Shown: positions 53,067 through 62,514, numbered from the stretch's first letter. The stretch is 64,000 nt of DNA from Paraburkholderia solitsugae (GCF_013177695.1 NZ_WOEY01000122.1:28986-92985), one strand, 5' to 3'. Made by a program: numbers and translations. Notes: a model not told the origin generated them from the sequence alone.

Positions 53067-55772
53067 TCAGCGCTCCACTTTCGACATCACCGCCGTCGCC
53101 GGGTCATACCGATAGCCCTTCTGGGCAAGCCGCTCGGCCATTGAAGCGCCGATCAGCTTTTGCTGCGTGTCCCGGGATATCAACTCACTATCAGGCTTAA
53201 GCCGCTCAAGTTCCGACGAGAGCTTCCGGATAAGCGCCACTTCTCCAGTGCTGCGTGAGTCGATGAACAATAGCTTCTCGTTTGCCGAACCGAGTCGTTC
53301 TTTCAGATCCTTGGCATGCTCTACCCACTGTTCAGCAATCGTGCGAAGCTCGGTAAAGGCCTTCTCATGCGCTTTGGCCTGCGCCGATATCTGGCGTTGT
53401 AACTCGGCGACTTCCTCGGCCTTCGCGGATTCGCCCGCTTGAATGGCAAATTGCTGGGCGCGTCTCGCTTCTTCCGCGCGAGCCTTCTCGACTTCTGCGA
53501 GGCGCTGAGCCAACGTCGCAGCACGCTGTTCTGCGGCCTCTGCCCGCTCCCTCGCGGCAGACGCGTCCTGCGAAACCTTAGCCAGTTCAGCGCTCGAGGC
53601 CGATTTCGCCTCCGTCATGGCGTTGACCTGTTGCCGCGCTGCGTCGAGTTCTCGAGTGACGCCTTGCAATTCGTTGCGCTGAATCGACGCTTCCTCGCTC
53701 CGCTCCACGCTTGTCCGGCGCTCTGCTTCGAGCGCGACTCGCGCCTCCTCAAGTTCCCGGGCGACGCGCTTCAGTTTGTTGAGCTGGGCCGCCGCGTCCT
53801 CGCTCCGCACTGCGCTTGTCTGGCGCTCTGCAGCGAGCGCAGTGCGCGACTCATCCAGCTCAGCCTCCAGCGCTGTAACCCGCGCAAGACTCTCGCTCGC
53901 CTGCACCGCAGCAGCTTCCGCGCGCGATGAAGCCGCGCTGGATTCCTGCGCCCATCGTTCCGCATCGGCCGACTTCGCCTGCTCGACCTCTGCGAGGCGT
54001 TGCTCCAACGACGCCGCATGCTGTTCGGCGGCCTCTGCCCGCATCTTCCCGGCAGCCGCGTCTTGCGAGACCTGGGCGAGTTCAGCGCTCACGGCAGACG
54101 CGTTCTGCGAAACCTGAGCCAGTTCAGCGATCGCGGCTGTGTTCGCGGCAGTCATGGAATTGACCTGTTCCCTCGCTGCCTCGAGTTCCCGATTGACGCG
54201 CTGCAGTTCGTTAAGCTGAACCGACACTTCCTCGCTCCGTGCTGCGCTTGTCTGGCGCTCTGCTTCGAGTGCGATGCGCGTATCCTCGAGCTCGCGCGCG
54301 ACGCGCTGTAGTTCGTTGAGCTGCACCAACGCTTCCTCGCTCCGTGCCGCGCTCGCCTGGCGCTCTGCTTCGAGCGAAACGCGCGCCTCCTCGAGCTCCC
54401 GACCGACGCGCTGCAGCTCGTTAAGCTGAACCGACGCTTCCTCACTCCGCACTGCACTTGTCTGGCGCTCTGCGGCAAGCGCAGTACGCGACTCTTCCAG
54501 TTCAGCCTCCAGCGCAGTGACCCGCGCAAGGCTCTCGCGCGCCTGCACCGCAGCAGCCTCCGCACGCAACGAAGCCGCGCTGGCTTCCTGCGCCCATCGC
54601 TCTGCTTCGTCCGCCTTCGCCTGCTCGACTTCTACAACACGCTGCTCCAACGTCGTCGCACGCTGCTCGGCGGCCTCAGCACGCTGTTCCGCAGCCTCAG
54701 CCCGCTCCTTCGCGGCAGACGCGTCTTGCGAGACCCGGGCCAGTTCGGCGCTCGTAGCAGACGCGTCCTGCGAAACCTGAGCCAGCTCAGCGCTCACCGC
54801 CGATTTCGCCTCAGTTATAGCGCTGACCTGCTCCCGCGCCGCCTCGAGTTCCCGCCCAACGCGCTGCAATTCGTCGAACTGAATCAACGCTTCCTCGCTC
54901 CGCGCCGCGCTTGTCTGGCGCTCAGCTTCGAGCGAAAAGCGCACTTCATCCCGCTCGGCCTCCAGCGCGGCAACCCGCGCAAGGCTCTCGTTCGCCTGCA
55001 CCGTCGCAGCGTCTGCGCGCGACGAAGCCTCGCTAGCCTCCTGCAACGCTCTATCCGCTTCAGCCGATTTCGCCTGACAGTCGTAGCCCAACGAGGTGAT
55101 CTCCTGCCGCGCCTCGTCGAGCTCCTGCTTCATCCGTGCTATTTCGTCGTTCTGGCTGGAAACAGCAGCGGCCAACTCTCCACGCGCGTGACGCTCCTCA
55201 TCAAGCTCAGCCTTCGTGTGCTCCAGCGCGGCCTCTTCCACCGACACACGCTGCGCCAGCTCTTCCGCGCGAGCCTCGCCAGCCTCAGCACGACCGGTCG
55301 CCGCCGCGAGTTCCGTCGCGAGACGCGTGGACGTATCCTCGGCGGTGCTCAGCGCGCTCGTCAGCGCGCTATGCCGCTCACGCCCGGTTTCGACTTCCGC
55401 CACCGTCTTCTGATACTCGGCAAGCGCCTCATCCCGTTCCGTGTGGGCCGTATCGAGGTGCTGGTTCACGGCACTCAGGTGCTGACTGACCGCCTTGTCG
55501 GCTTCGCCTTGGGCGGCCATCCAGAGCCGATCCGCGGCGCTCATCATGGTTTCGACAATCTGCTCCGGCAACCGGGCCTGAACCTGCACGTGGGGCGTGA
55601 CAGGCTGCCGCGCGTCGCGCCAGCGTTGCAAAGCTGCCGCAATGGCAACGATCGAACCGCCAGGAATCTCCGGCCAAATGGTCACTGGGGACACTTTCCG
55701 GCCTTCTTCGACCATGCGATCTGCGATTCCGGCGACGAGTTCGTCCGTGATTGTGTCTGCATCCGTAGACAT
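53067..55772 (-). CDS. KfrA-type DNA-binding protein with giant repetitive coiled coil
   Basis: I chose ATG 55772 (MSTDADTITDELVAGIADRM), 901 aa; an earlier ATG at 55790 is possible. Residues 1-120 are the KfrA N-terminal DNA-binding domain (EEGRKVSPVTIWPEIPGGSI, VAIAAALQRWRDARQPV). From about 120 to 810 a long coiled coil is built from repeats rich in AEAAEQRA, LEAERQTSAARSEE and LQRVxREL. The C-terminus (about 810-901) is distinct (AEQWVEHAKDLKERLGSANE). KfrA autoregulates and helps plasmid stability; chromosomal copies are uncharacterised. No par genes are near. Confidence 0.88.
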   Translation of the reverse strand: MSTDADTITDELVAGIADRMVEEGRKVSPVTIWPEIPGGSIVAIAAALQRWRDARQPVTPHVQVQARLPEQIVETMMSAADRLWMAAQGEADKAVSQHLSAVNQHLDTAHTERDEALAEYQKTVAEVETGRERHSALTSALSTAEDTSTRLATELAAATGRAEAGEARAEELAQRVSVEEAALEHTKAELDEERHARGELAAAVSSQNDEIARMKQELDEARQEITSLGYDCQAKSAEADRALQEASEASSRADAATVQANESLARVAALEAERDEVRFSLEAERQTSAARSEEALIQFDELQRVGRELEAAREQVSAITEAKSAVSAELAQVSQDASATSAELARVSQDASAAKERAEAAEQRAEAAEQRATTLEQRVVEVEQAKADEAERWAQEASAASLRAEAAAVQARESLARVTALEAELEESRTALAAERQTSAVRSEEASVQLNELQRVGRELEEARVSLEAERQASAARSEEALVQLNELQRVARELEDTRIALEAERQTSAARSEEVSVQLNELQRVNRELEAAREQVNSMTAANTAAIAELAQVSQNASAVSAELAQVSQDAAAGKMRAEAAEQHAASLEQRLAEVEQAKSADAERWAQESSAASSRAEAAAVQASESLARVTALEAELDESRTALAAERQTSAVRSEDAAAQLNKLKRVARELEEARVALEAERRTSVERSEEASIQRNELQGVTRELDAARQQVNAMTEAKSASSAELAKVSQDASAARERAEAAEQRAATLAQRLAEVEKARAEEARRAQQFAIQAGESAKAEEVAELQRQISAQAKAHEKAFTELRTIAEQWVEHAKDLKERLGSANEKLLFIDSRSTGEVALIRKLSSELERLKPDSELISRDTQQKLIGASMAERLAQKGYRYDPATAVMSKVER
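53650..55000 (-). repeat. Imperfect 105-bp tandem repeats within kfrA-like gene
   Basis: The coiled-coil part shows 35-residue units (five heptads) of the form xxLEAERQTSAARSEExxVQ followed by LNELQRVxRELExAR, three of them in a direct row (about 54150-54450). A longer unit of about 210 residues (AQVSQDASA to TALEAELEESRTALAAERQ) occurs twice, about 630 bp apart (copies near 53850 and 54480). Codon differences between copies show that they have diverged. Confidence 0.75.
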
Positions 55773-55890
55773 AAGCGCCTCAAAGCTCATTTTGACCTGA
55801 CGAAAAATTGAGTCCCAATACGTTACTCCACCCGGCACTATTTCCGATGAAAGGATTGCGGGTTGGCTCATTCCGCGCGACTCGCCGTTC

Positions 55891-56001
55891 GCTGAAAAAA
55901 CCGGCAACACGATGACCGACGTCATCCGCGCAGTACAGCGTGTGACCGACATTATGGGTGATATCCCGGCAGCGTCGGACGAGCAGGTGCGAGGCCTATA
56001 G
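55891..56001 (+). pseudogene. Methyl-accepting chemotaxis protein remnant
   Basis: A short plus-strand stretch between kfrA and the LysR gene reads AEKTGNTMTDVIRAVQRVTD and IMGDIPAASDEQ, then a TAG at 55999-56001. This is the MCP signalling-hairpin sequence just before the conserved tip (usual form VxRVTDIMxEIAAASxEQ). Upstream and downstream parts of the receptor are missing. It partly overlaps the 5' flank of the kfrA frame on the other strand. Confidence 0.65.
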
Positions 56002-56003
56002 GC

Positions 56004-56897
56004 TTACAACTCCCGGGCTGCGTTGCGCAAAATTTCCTGGGCGCGTTGCGCGATCGGGGATAGGTAGCCGGCCCTTCGTATCAGTCCGACCCGACGCTGC
56101 AGGCCGTCGAACTGAATCGGGCGCACAGCAATGTCGAACGGCAGGGGGCCAGGGTCGAAGCTGCGCGCGTTGATAAAGCTGACCAGCTGCGTAGTGGATA
56201 CGATAAGAATCAACGCGGCCAAACTATTGGCCTCGGCCACAATGCGCATAGGCAGGTGGCCCTGTTTTGCAAAGGCTTGCTCGATCTGCACGCGTGCAAA
56301 TTCCTGTCGACTCGACGCGGCCCATTCGCAGTCCACCAGGTCGTCTAGCGTGACCGATTCGCGCTTGGCCAGAGGGTGCCCGGTGCTAACCATCAAGCTG
56401 TAGTGATCGTCATACAGCACCTCCTTGACCATGGACGCGTCCAATGTCTCGGGCAACGGGCATACAGCCAGCTCCACTTCACGCTTGTCGATGGCGTCCA
56501 ATAGCACGTCGCCAAACGCTGTCGTCACACTGACGCGTGCGGCGGGCCGCTCCACCAGCAGCGTTGGGAACAGCGAGCGCAGCGCAAAACTCGTGGTGGC
56601 CGGCGTCGCACCGATGCGCAGCAGGCCCGCGTGTCCTCCACCCATATCGCGCGCTTCCTGCAGCGCACTATCGAGCTGCAGGGACACACCCAATACCCGT
56701 GTATGGAATATCTTGCCCGCCTCGGTCAATACCGAGCCGCGTGCGGTGCGCTCGACCAGCGTTACCCCCACCTTGCGCTCCAGCCGCTGTATGGCCTTGG
56801 TCACGGCCGGCTGAGAAATGCCCAGCTGTTCGGCGGCGCGTGCCAGCGTACCGGTACTCGCGACGGTCAGGAAATAGGTCAGGTCGCCATCAATCAT
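56004..56897 (-). CDS. LysR-type regulator
   Basis: A 297-aa LTTR with HTH (FLTVASTGTLARAAEQLGIS, QPAVTKAIQRLERKVGVTLV) and the effector domain (LRIGATPATTSFALRSLFPT). It is divergent from the HD-domain gene, with 102 bp between the two starts, the usual LysR arrangement. It likely regulates the HD-domain/acetoacetate-decarboxylase-like pair. Confidence 0.9.
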   Translation of the reverse strand: MIDGDLTYFLTVASTGTLARAAEQLGISQPAVTKAIQRLERKVGVTLVERTARGSVLTEAGKIFHTRVLGVSLQLDSALQEARDMGGGHAGLLRIGATPATTSFALRSLFPTLLVERPAARVSVTTAFGDVLLDAIDKREVELAVCPLPETLDASMVKEVLYDDHYSLMVSTGHPLAKRESVTLDDLVDCEWAASSRQEFARVQIEQAFAKQGHLPMRIVAEANSLAALILIVSTTQLVSFINARSFDPGPLPFDIAVRPIQFDGLQRRVGLIRRAGYLSPIAQRAQEILRNAAREL

Positions 56898-56999
56898 GCC
56901 ATTCCCTGGAGTTATGGATCTGGACTTTCCAGTTATTGGATTTTATATCGCCCTCGCTCAAATAATGAAGCTCCAATCACACAGAGAAGGAGTCGTTCC

Positions 57000-57596
57000 A
57001 TGGAACACAATGAACCGTGCGCCGCGTTCCGCCATATGCGCGAGGGTACCGAGCAGGATTGGGCGATCATCGGCAATGAGGTTGGGCCGTTCGCCAAAGG
57101 ACTGCCTGGCCGCCTGCTGGACCACCTGTGTTTGCTAAATGGCGACTTTGGCGGCTTTCCTGTCGATCGTCTGACGCATAGCTTGCAAACTGCCACGCTG
57201 GCGCATCGCGACAACCAGAACGAGGAATACGTGGTCTGTGCGCTGCTGCACGACATTGGCGATACGCTGGGAAGTTACAACCATGCCGACGTTGCAGCCG
57301 TGCTGCTGGAGCCCTTCGTCAGCGCGGAAAATCACTGGATGATCAAGCACCATGGGATCTTCCAGGGGTATTACTTCTTCCACCACATGGGCATGGACCG
57401 CAATCTGCGCGATCAGTACCGCGACGTGCCGGAGCTGTTCAAACGTACCGCGCACTTCTGCGAAAAATATGACGCGGCGGCCTTCGATCCGGATGCGGAA
57501 ACGCTGCCGCTGGAGTTCTTCGAACCGATGGTGCGGCGAGTGTTTGCCGAGCCGAAGCGAACCCTGTACAAAGCCGCATTCGAAAAAATCGACTGA
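57000..57596 (+). CDS. HD-domain protein, possible diiron oxygenase or phosphohydrolase
   Basis: The start is ATG 57000; the frame is open upstream into the LysR gene and that part is a shadow. AAGGAG precedes it. The 198-aa protein is one HD domain: His in DRLTHSLQTATLAHRD, HD pair in VVCALLHDIGDTLGS, two further His in WMIKHHGIFQGYYFFHHMG and a late Asp in TAHFCEKYDAAAFD. Having six metal-ligand candidates fits a two-metal site as in PhnZ/MIOX-type mixed-valent oxygenases as well as phosphodiesterases. Substrate unknown. The acetoacetate decarboxylase-like gene follows 260 bp downstream. Confidence 0.8.
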   Translation: MEHNEPCAAFRHMREGTEQDWAIIGNEVGPFAKGLPGRLLDHLCLLNGDFGGFPVDRLTHSLQTATLAHRDNQNEEYVVCALLHDIGDTLGSYNHADVAAVLLEPFVSAENHWMIKHHGIFQGYYFFHHMGMDRNLRDQYRDVPELFKRTAHFCEKYDAAAFDPDAETLPLEFFEPMVRRVFAEPKRTLYKAAFEKID

Positions 57597-57857
57597 GCGT
57601 CTCATCCCGGACCACCCCGAGGAAACAGTTGCGGACGCTTACGCTAACCGGTCGTGCGATTTCGAAAGCGTTAGCAGGCAAGGCACGGCACTATGACCTC
57701 ACGCGCGGCACGGCGGATCGAGCGCTACGGCGGATCGCATCCTGGCCGCGAGTTGTATCCTCGAACGGTCCGCGTCAGGTGATACGCGGCGCGCCCAAGG
57801 AACGTCAGGATTCCATGTGCAGCGACTTTCCGTCGCCGCGATCAAGGAGGAAAAGCG

Positions 57858-58658
57858 ATGCCTAAAGCGTTTTCAGTTCCCATTACTCCGCAAGGAGAGT
57901 CCGCACTGGCGACGGTGCCGCCGTGGCACTATTCCAGCGACTGTCTCGCCATCGAATACTGGGCCGACCAGAAGGCGATCGCGGCGCTCCTCCCGCCAGG
58001 CGTCACGGTGGACGAGCAATCAGGAGGGCGCGCCTTCTTCTGGTTTCTGGACTGGCAGTTCACGGGTTCCAATGACGAATTGACGGACCCCGCCCGGTAT
58101 CAATACCGCGAGGCATTCGTTCTGGTCGAGGCAGTCTTCGAGGGTGTTCCGGTCAACTATTGCCCGTACATCTTCGTGGATAACGATGCCGCCATATCCC
58201 GCGGATGGGCACAGGGGTTTCCCAAGAAACTCGCCAGCGTCTATCAGACTCGCAGCTTCGCCGCGCCCAGCCTGGCCGCAGCGCCGCTTGCCAAAGGCAG
58301 TCGCTTCGGCGCCAGTGTGTCCGCGCACGGGGAAAGGCTGGCGACCGCCCGTATCCAGCTCGAGGAACCGCTCGCTAACCCGGCGACCGTTTTCAACCGG
58401 CCGACGACGATGCGCCGCTACTTTCCCCAACTGGCGGCCGGCCATTGGGACAAGCCACCGGTCGACGAACTCACCATGTCGCTCACGGACAATCTCGCGA
58501 TCGTGGATGTCTGGGCCGGTTCGGCTGAACTGAAGATTCCCGAAGTCGGCGGCGAGGACATGCACCTGATTGCGCCACTGCGCGTCGGCCGGGGTTATCG
58601 GCTGGGTATGGCGTACTCCGTGACGGGCCTGCGCATTCTGAAGAACTACGTCGGATGA
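57858..58658 (+). CDS. Acetoacetate decarboxylase family protein
   Basis: ATG 57858 with AGGAGGAAAAGCG. The 266-aa protein carries the ADC active-site motif RGWAQGFPKKLASVYQ near residue 115, with the two adjacent lysines (Schiff-base Lys and its pKa-lowering neighbour in ADC). A conserved Glu segment (YREAFVLVEAVFEGVPVNYC) precedes it. The superfamily also includes aldolase-dehydratases that do not act on acetoacetate. Linkage with the HD-domain gene and a divergent LysR points to a small uncharacterised pathway. Confidence 0.85.
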   Translation: MPKAFSVPITPQGESALATVPPWHYSSDCLAIEYWADQKAIAALLPPGVTVDEQSGGRAFFWFLDWQFTGSNDELTDPARYQYREAFVLVEAVFEGVPVNYCPYIFVDNDAAISRGWAQGFPKKLASVYQTRSFAAPSLAAAPLAKGSRFGASVSAHGERLATARIQLEEPLANPATVFNRPTTMRRYFPQLAAGHWDKPPVDELTMSLTDNLAIVDVWAGSAELKIPEVGGEDMHLIAPLRVGRGYRLGMAYSVTGLRILKNYVG

Positions 58659-58668
58659 TTGTCTCGAA

Positions 58669-58692
58669 GGCCCCCTGAGTTAGCAGGGGGCC
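58669..58692. terminator. Bidirectional terminator between convergent genes
   Basis: A perfect 9-bp GC-rich stem: GGCCCCCTG (58669-58677) pairs with CAGGGGGCC (58684-58692) around AGTTAG. It lies exactly between the stops of the ADC-like gene and the ABC gene. Only a short T/A tail is present on each side, but the position is convincing. Confidence 0.8.
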
Positions 58693-58695
58693 AAG

Positions 58696-60441
58696 TTATG
58701 TGATCTGCTCGCGCGCACGCGCGATATCGAGAGTCTCCTGGTGGAACGTCGCAAGCGACTTGCGGTGCGTGACACTCACAATCGCCCCATTCGGCAATCG
58801 TTCCGTCAACAGGCGATACAGATACATCTCGTTCTCAGTGTCGAGCGCACTCGTTGCTTCGTCGAGGAACACGTAGTCAGGCTTGTGCATCAGCACCCGT
58901 GCGACCGCTAGCCGCTGCTGTTCGCCAGGAGAAAAAATGCGCCACCAATGCTGGGACTCGTGCAATCGGTCAACGTAGCCTTCAAGCCGGCACAGACGCA
59001 GCGCTTCGCAACATGCTTCGTCGCTGAAGTCGGTGGCCGCTGAGGGATAGGTAAGCGCAGCCTTCAAGGCGCCAACCGGCAGATAGCTCTGCTGCGGAAT
59101 GAACATCATGCGCGCGTTCACCGGTGCGTCGATCGAGCCGTTTCCGAACGGCCAGAGACCCGCCAGCGCGCGCAACAGCGTGCTCTTGCCCGAGCCGGAC
59201 GGCCCGCGCACGAGCCAGCGCGAACCGGGCTTGACGGCGATGTCGCGCACGCTCGCGAGCGTCTCGCCGTTGGGCAGCGCAAGCGTGACGTTGTGCGTGG
59301 CGAGCTGGTTCTCGTCGACGTAGTGCAGGTTGATGCCGCCATGCTCGGTGGCGGGCGACACGGACTCCTTCCAATGAGGGTCCCGCATGACGCGCTTGAA
59401 CTCGCGCAGACGATTAACCGTTGCGCGCCATTGGACGAGCGTGTCGTAATTGTTGACGAACCACGAAAGCGAATCGCTAACCGAGCCGAATGCGTCTGCG
59501 ATTTGCATCAGTGTGCCGAAACTGAGCAAGCCAGCGAAATAACGGGGCGACGCCACGACGATCGGAAAGATCTCGGCGATCTGACCATAGAAATTGAGCA
59601 CGAAGCTGTAGCGCCGCGTGTACTTCATCACGCGCCACCAGTTTTCACGAATCCGGCCGAACAGGTCCTGGGCGGTCGACGCCTCGGCCCGCATACCGTC
59701 GTAGAACGCAATTTGCTCGGCGTTCTCCCGCAAACGAATCAGGCCGAACCGGAAATCCGCCTCGACGCGTTGCAACTGGTAGTTGATCGACACAAGCGGG
59801 TGACCGACCTTGTTGGTCAGGAGCGAGCCGGCAATCGCATAGACGATGGCTGCCCAGAGCATGTAGCCAGGAATCTGGACGGGCGTGCCGCCAATCGTGA
59901 CGGTCAGCGCGCCCGCGATGCTCCATAGGACGGTTGAGAACCAGACGAGTGTTTCGAGCGTCGAGAGCAGGTCGAGTGTGAGCGAAAGTGTGGTGTTGGC
60001 GAATGACTCGAGGTCGACGGCGATCCGTTGGTCAGGGTTGTCGGTGAGGCGGTCGCGCTCGATGCGGTAGAACGTGCCGTCGCCCAGCCATTCCTGCAGA
60101 TAGCGCGTGGTCAGCCACTGGCGCCATCGGAAGCCAAGCATCTGGCGCAGATAGCGGTTATAGACGGAAAGCGCGACGAACGCGAACGCGAGCGCGCTGA
60201 ATAACAGCATCAGTTGCGGGAAATCGCGCACGTTCCTGCCTTCCAGCGCGTTGTAGAAATCGCGGTTCCACGTGTTCAACCGGGCGTTGATGCCGACCGC
60301 AATCAGGTCCATGGCGATGATCGTGACCAGCAGGCCCCACGCGGTTCTGCGTTCCTCGGAGACCCAGTACGGTCTGATCAGGCTCCACGCTGAGACACGG
60401 TCTGATTGCACGGATGCAGGGGCGGAAGATGGGTTGCTCAT
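58696..60441 (-). CDS. Fused ABC transporter (permease plus ATPase), SbmA/YddA-like
   Basis: ATG 60441 with AAGAGG. A 581-aa half-transporter: an N-terminal six-helix ABC_membrane_2 domain (about 20-330, with RWRQWLTTRYLQEWLGDGTF and ERDRLTDNPDQRIAVDLESF, typical of the peroxisomal ALD/SbmA-type group) and a C-terminal ATPase. The ATPase has Walker A VRGPSGSGKSTLLRALAGL, signature FSPGEQQRLAVARVL and Walker B DYVFLDEATSALD. Family members move peptides, cobalamin or fatty acyl-CoA. Substrate unknown; monocistronic. Confidence 0.9.
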   Translation of the reverse strand: MSNPSSAPASVQSDRVSAWSLIRPYWVSEERRTAWGLLVTIIAMDLIAVGINARLNTWNRDFYNALEGRNVRDFPQLMLLFSALAFAFVALSVYNRYLRQMLGFRWRQWLTTRYLQEWLGDGTFYRIERDRLTDNPDQRIAVDLESFANTTLSLTLDLLSTLETLVWFSTVLWSIAGALTVTIGGTPVQIPGYMLWAAIVYAIAGSLLTNKVGHPLVSINYQLQRVEADFRFGLIRLRENAEQIAFYDGMRAEASTAQDLFGRIRENWWRVMKYTRRYSFVLNFYGQIAEIFPIVVASPRYFAGLLSFGTLMQIADAFGSVSDSLSWFVNNYDTLVQWRATVNRLREFKRVMRDPHWKESVSPATEHGGINLHYVDENQLATHNVTLALPNGETLASVRDIAVKPGSRWLVRGPSGSGKSTLLRALAGLWPFGNGSIDAPVNARMMFIPQQSYLPVGALKAALTYPSAATDFSDEACCEALRLCRLEGYVDRLHESQHWWRIFSPGEQQRLAVARVLMHKPDYVFLDEATSALDTENEMYLYRLLTERLPNGAIVSVTHRKSLATFHQETLDIARAREQIT

Positions 60442-60721
60442 TAGCACCTCTTAACGCGCAGTGAATACGGACCGAGTGCACGGGGTGATTGTCCGATTCG
60501 TGCATGGTTGGCTGCCTTGCGGCAGCGTATGCGAGCGCGTTTTCGAGCCTGGTCAGGTGCATCCAGCGGACATGGAGATGATTGTAGGGCGCGATCCGTC
60601 CGGCCGCCGATGCGATTTTCATCGAGGTAAAGTGCCCGGAACCGGACATTCGAGCCGTCAGTGCGTTGAAGGCGCGCGCAACTTGCCAGCGGAAACGCTA
60701 TCCACGGCCGTGTGCATACGC

Positions 60722-61447
60722 TTAAAGCGATGCCCGCTCCAGAAACTTCCTGATCTCGAGAGAGTAGGCGCCAGGATGCGAGAACCGGAACATGTGGCCG
60801 GTGCGCGGCATGATGACTTCCTGCGAACCCTTTATGCCCTTCAGGAGGATCCCCGCGGCTTCTTCGCCGATCAGCCTGTCTTCCTCGGGAGTCAGGATCA
60901 ACGTGGGGACGTCGATCTTCTTCAGCAGGGCCGTATAGTCCACCTTCTCGATCGAGCGCATGCGGTTGACGTAGGCTTTGTGGGGCGTCTCCTTGACGAA
61001 GAAGGCGCGACTCTTTCCGGTTGACCAGGGGATCTCCCCCTCCTTGTCAAACGACGAAGCCAACTGCGCTGCGTGGACCCGAAGGGTCGTCTGTCGGTAA
61101 AAGGGCCCGGGGAAGAACGGTACAAGCGCTGCCAGCGTCTTGAGCAAGGGCGACGTGATCGGGCTCCTGGCAAAACCACCGGAGAGCACCAGGCCCTTAA
61201 GGCCCTTCGGCTGCCGCGTCGCAACCGCGATCGCGGAGACCGCGCCGTACGAATCGCCAACGAACACATAGCGCTCGAGGTCCTTCACCTGGTCAGCGAT
61301 GAAGTCGGCCAACGTTTCCAGCTCGCACACGTCGTCCGGCAAACGAAGGGTACGCATGGGGCGGCTCTGCAAGTGGGTCAATTGGTTAAGCTGCCACGCG
61401 GCCCCTGCGAAGCAAGGGATCATGACCAAGGTGGGCTCTGTTTTCAT
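60722..61447 (-). CDS. Alpha/beta hydrolase
   Basis: A 241-aa hydrolase: nucleophile elbow VFVGDSYGAVSAIAVATR, oxyanion segment VMIPCFAGAAWQLNQL, acid in TLILTPEEDRLIGEEAAG and the His in IMPRTGHMFRFSHPGAY. No signal peptide. Esterase or lipase-like substrates are possible. A LysR gene in the same direction lies 143 bp upstream; joint transcription is possible. Confidence 0.88.
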   Translation of the reverse strand: MKTEPTLVMIPCFAGAAWQLNQLTHLQSRPMRTLRLPDDVCELETLADFIADQVKDLERYVFVGDSYGAVSAIAVATRQPKGLKGLVLSGGFARSPITSPLLKTLAALVPFFPGPFYRQTTLRVHAAQLASSFDKEGEIPWSTGKSRAFFVKETPHKAYVNRMRSIEKVDYTALLKKIDVPTLILTPEEDRLIGEEAAGILLKGIKGSQEVIMPRTGHMFRFSHPGAYSLEIRKFLERASL

Positions 61448-61590
61448 GGGGTACGCTTGGCGGGTTCAATAAACGACGACCGAACTCTAGGAGGACCGAG
61501 GCATTCGATCCAATGGCATTTACACACCATGTCGATGCACGAGATTCATGGCCCCGGGTCGCTCCGGCCGCGGCAAGCCCCCGCCTATGT

Positions 61591-62514
61591 TTAGCCGGCG
61601 ATCATCATGTTCGTAATCCACTCAACGGCGGGCTCGTTGGCGCGCCCTCGGGCTCGAATAACGAGCACCTCCCAAGTGGGTAGCGCCAAGGGCAGCTCAA
61701 AAAGGCTCAGCTGCGCGGTCTCCTGCATCTGCAATGCGACCCGCTCGGCAACAACGGCAATCGATTGCGAAGCGCCGACCATGAACGGAACAGCCAGAAA
61801 GCTGGGGCAGGTGACGTTCACCTTGCGGGTACGACCGAGGCTCTCCAGCGCATCGTCGACAGCGCCCCGTGTATCGCCGCGCGGCGAGACCAGAATGTGG
61901 GGCAGGCGAGCGAAGTCATCCAATTCCATGTGCAGCTTCTTGCCTCGCTTGACCAGAGCTGGGTGGCCCTTGCGCGCGATCCCGACGAAACGCTCCTTAT
62001 GGACAAGCTGGCAATCAAAGCGCTGCGGGATCTGGGCAAAAGAGCCCGACCCTAGCACGATGTCGAGCTCGCCGGCGTCTAACATGCGCAGAGCGGATTC
62101 GACATCGGCCGGCCTGAGCCTCAGCACGACGTCCGGCGCAGCGGCTTGGATCTTGGCCAGAGCAGGGGCGATGACGGTCAATACGGCGTGATCGGTGGCC
62201 GCCACTGAGAGCATCGCTTGCAAACGACCTGGATCGAACGGGCCACGTGGACTGGCGACGAGCCTGACCGACTCGAGCACCGCCGCCACTCTCGGCATTA
62301 ACTCTATGGCCAGCGGTGTCGGCGCGATCCCGCGGGGGTTACGAATGAAAAGCTGATCAGCAAAAGCGGTACGCAGCCTCGATAAGGCGTGGCTGGTTGC
62401 GGACTGGGACAAATGCAATCTTTCGGCCGCGCGGCCGACGTGCCTTTCGGCCCAAAGCGCCTCAAGTACAACCAGAAGGTTGAGATCGAAGCGGGTCAGA
62501 TCCAGGGGCTTCAT
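61591..62514 (-). CDS. LysR-type regulator (NodD/NahR-like group)
   Basis: A 307-aa LTTR starting MKPLDLTRFDLNLLVVLEAL, the pattern of the NahR/NodD/LinR subgroup, with HTH ERHVGRAAERLHLSQSATSH. The effector domain carries MLDAGELDIVLGSGSFAQIP. Targets are not evident: the gene upstream (62778) is on the same strand, and the hydrolase downstream is the best candidate. Confidence 0.9.
   Translation of the reverse strand: MKPLDLTRFDLNLLVVLEALWAERHVGRAAERLHLSQSATSHALSRLRTAFADQLFIRNPRGIAPTPLAIELMPRVAAVLESVRLVASPRGPFDPGRLQAMLSVAATDHAVLTVIAPALAKIQAAAPDVVLRLRPADVESALRMLDAGELDIVLGSGSFAQIPQRFDCQLVHKERFVGIARKGHPALVKRGKKLHMELDDFARLPHILVSPRGDTRGAVDDALESLGRTRKVNVTCPSFLAVPFMVGASQSIAVVAERVALQMQETAQLSLFELPLALPTWEVLVIRARGRANEPAVEWITNMMIAG

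Noticed and set aside
53650..55000. CRISPR-like periodic repeats
   Set aside because: The period is 105 bp within a coding frame with diverged copies and no spacers; these are coiled-coil repeats.
54726..55811. 361-codon plus-strand frame opposite kfrA-like gene
   Set aside because: Caused by the repetitive Ala/Glu codons on the other strand; Arg/Leu-rich and meaningless.
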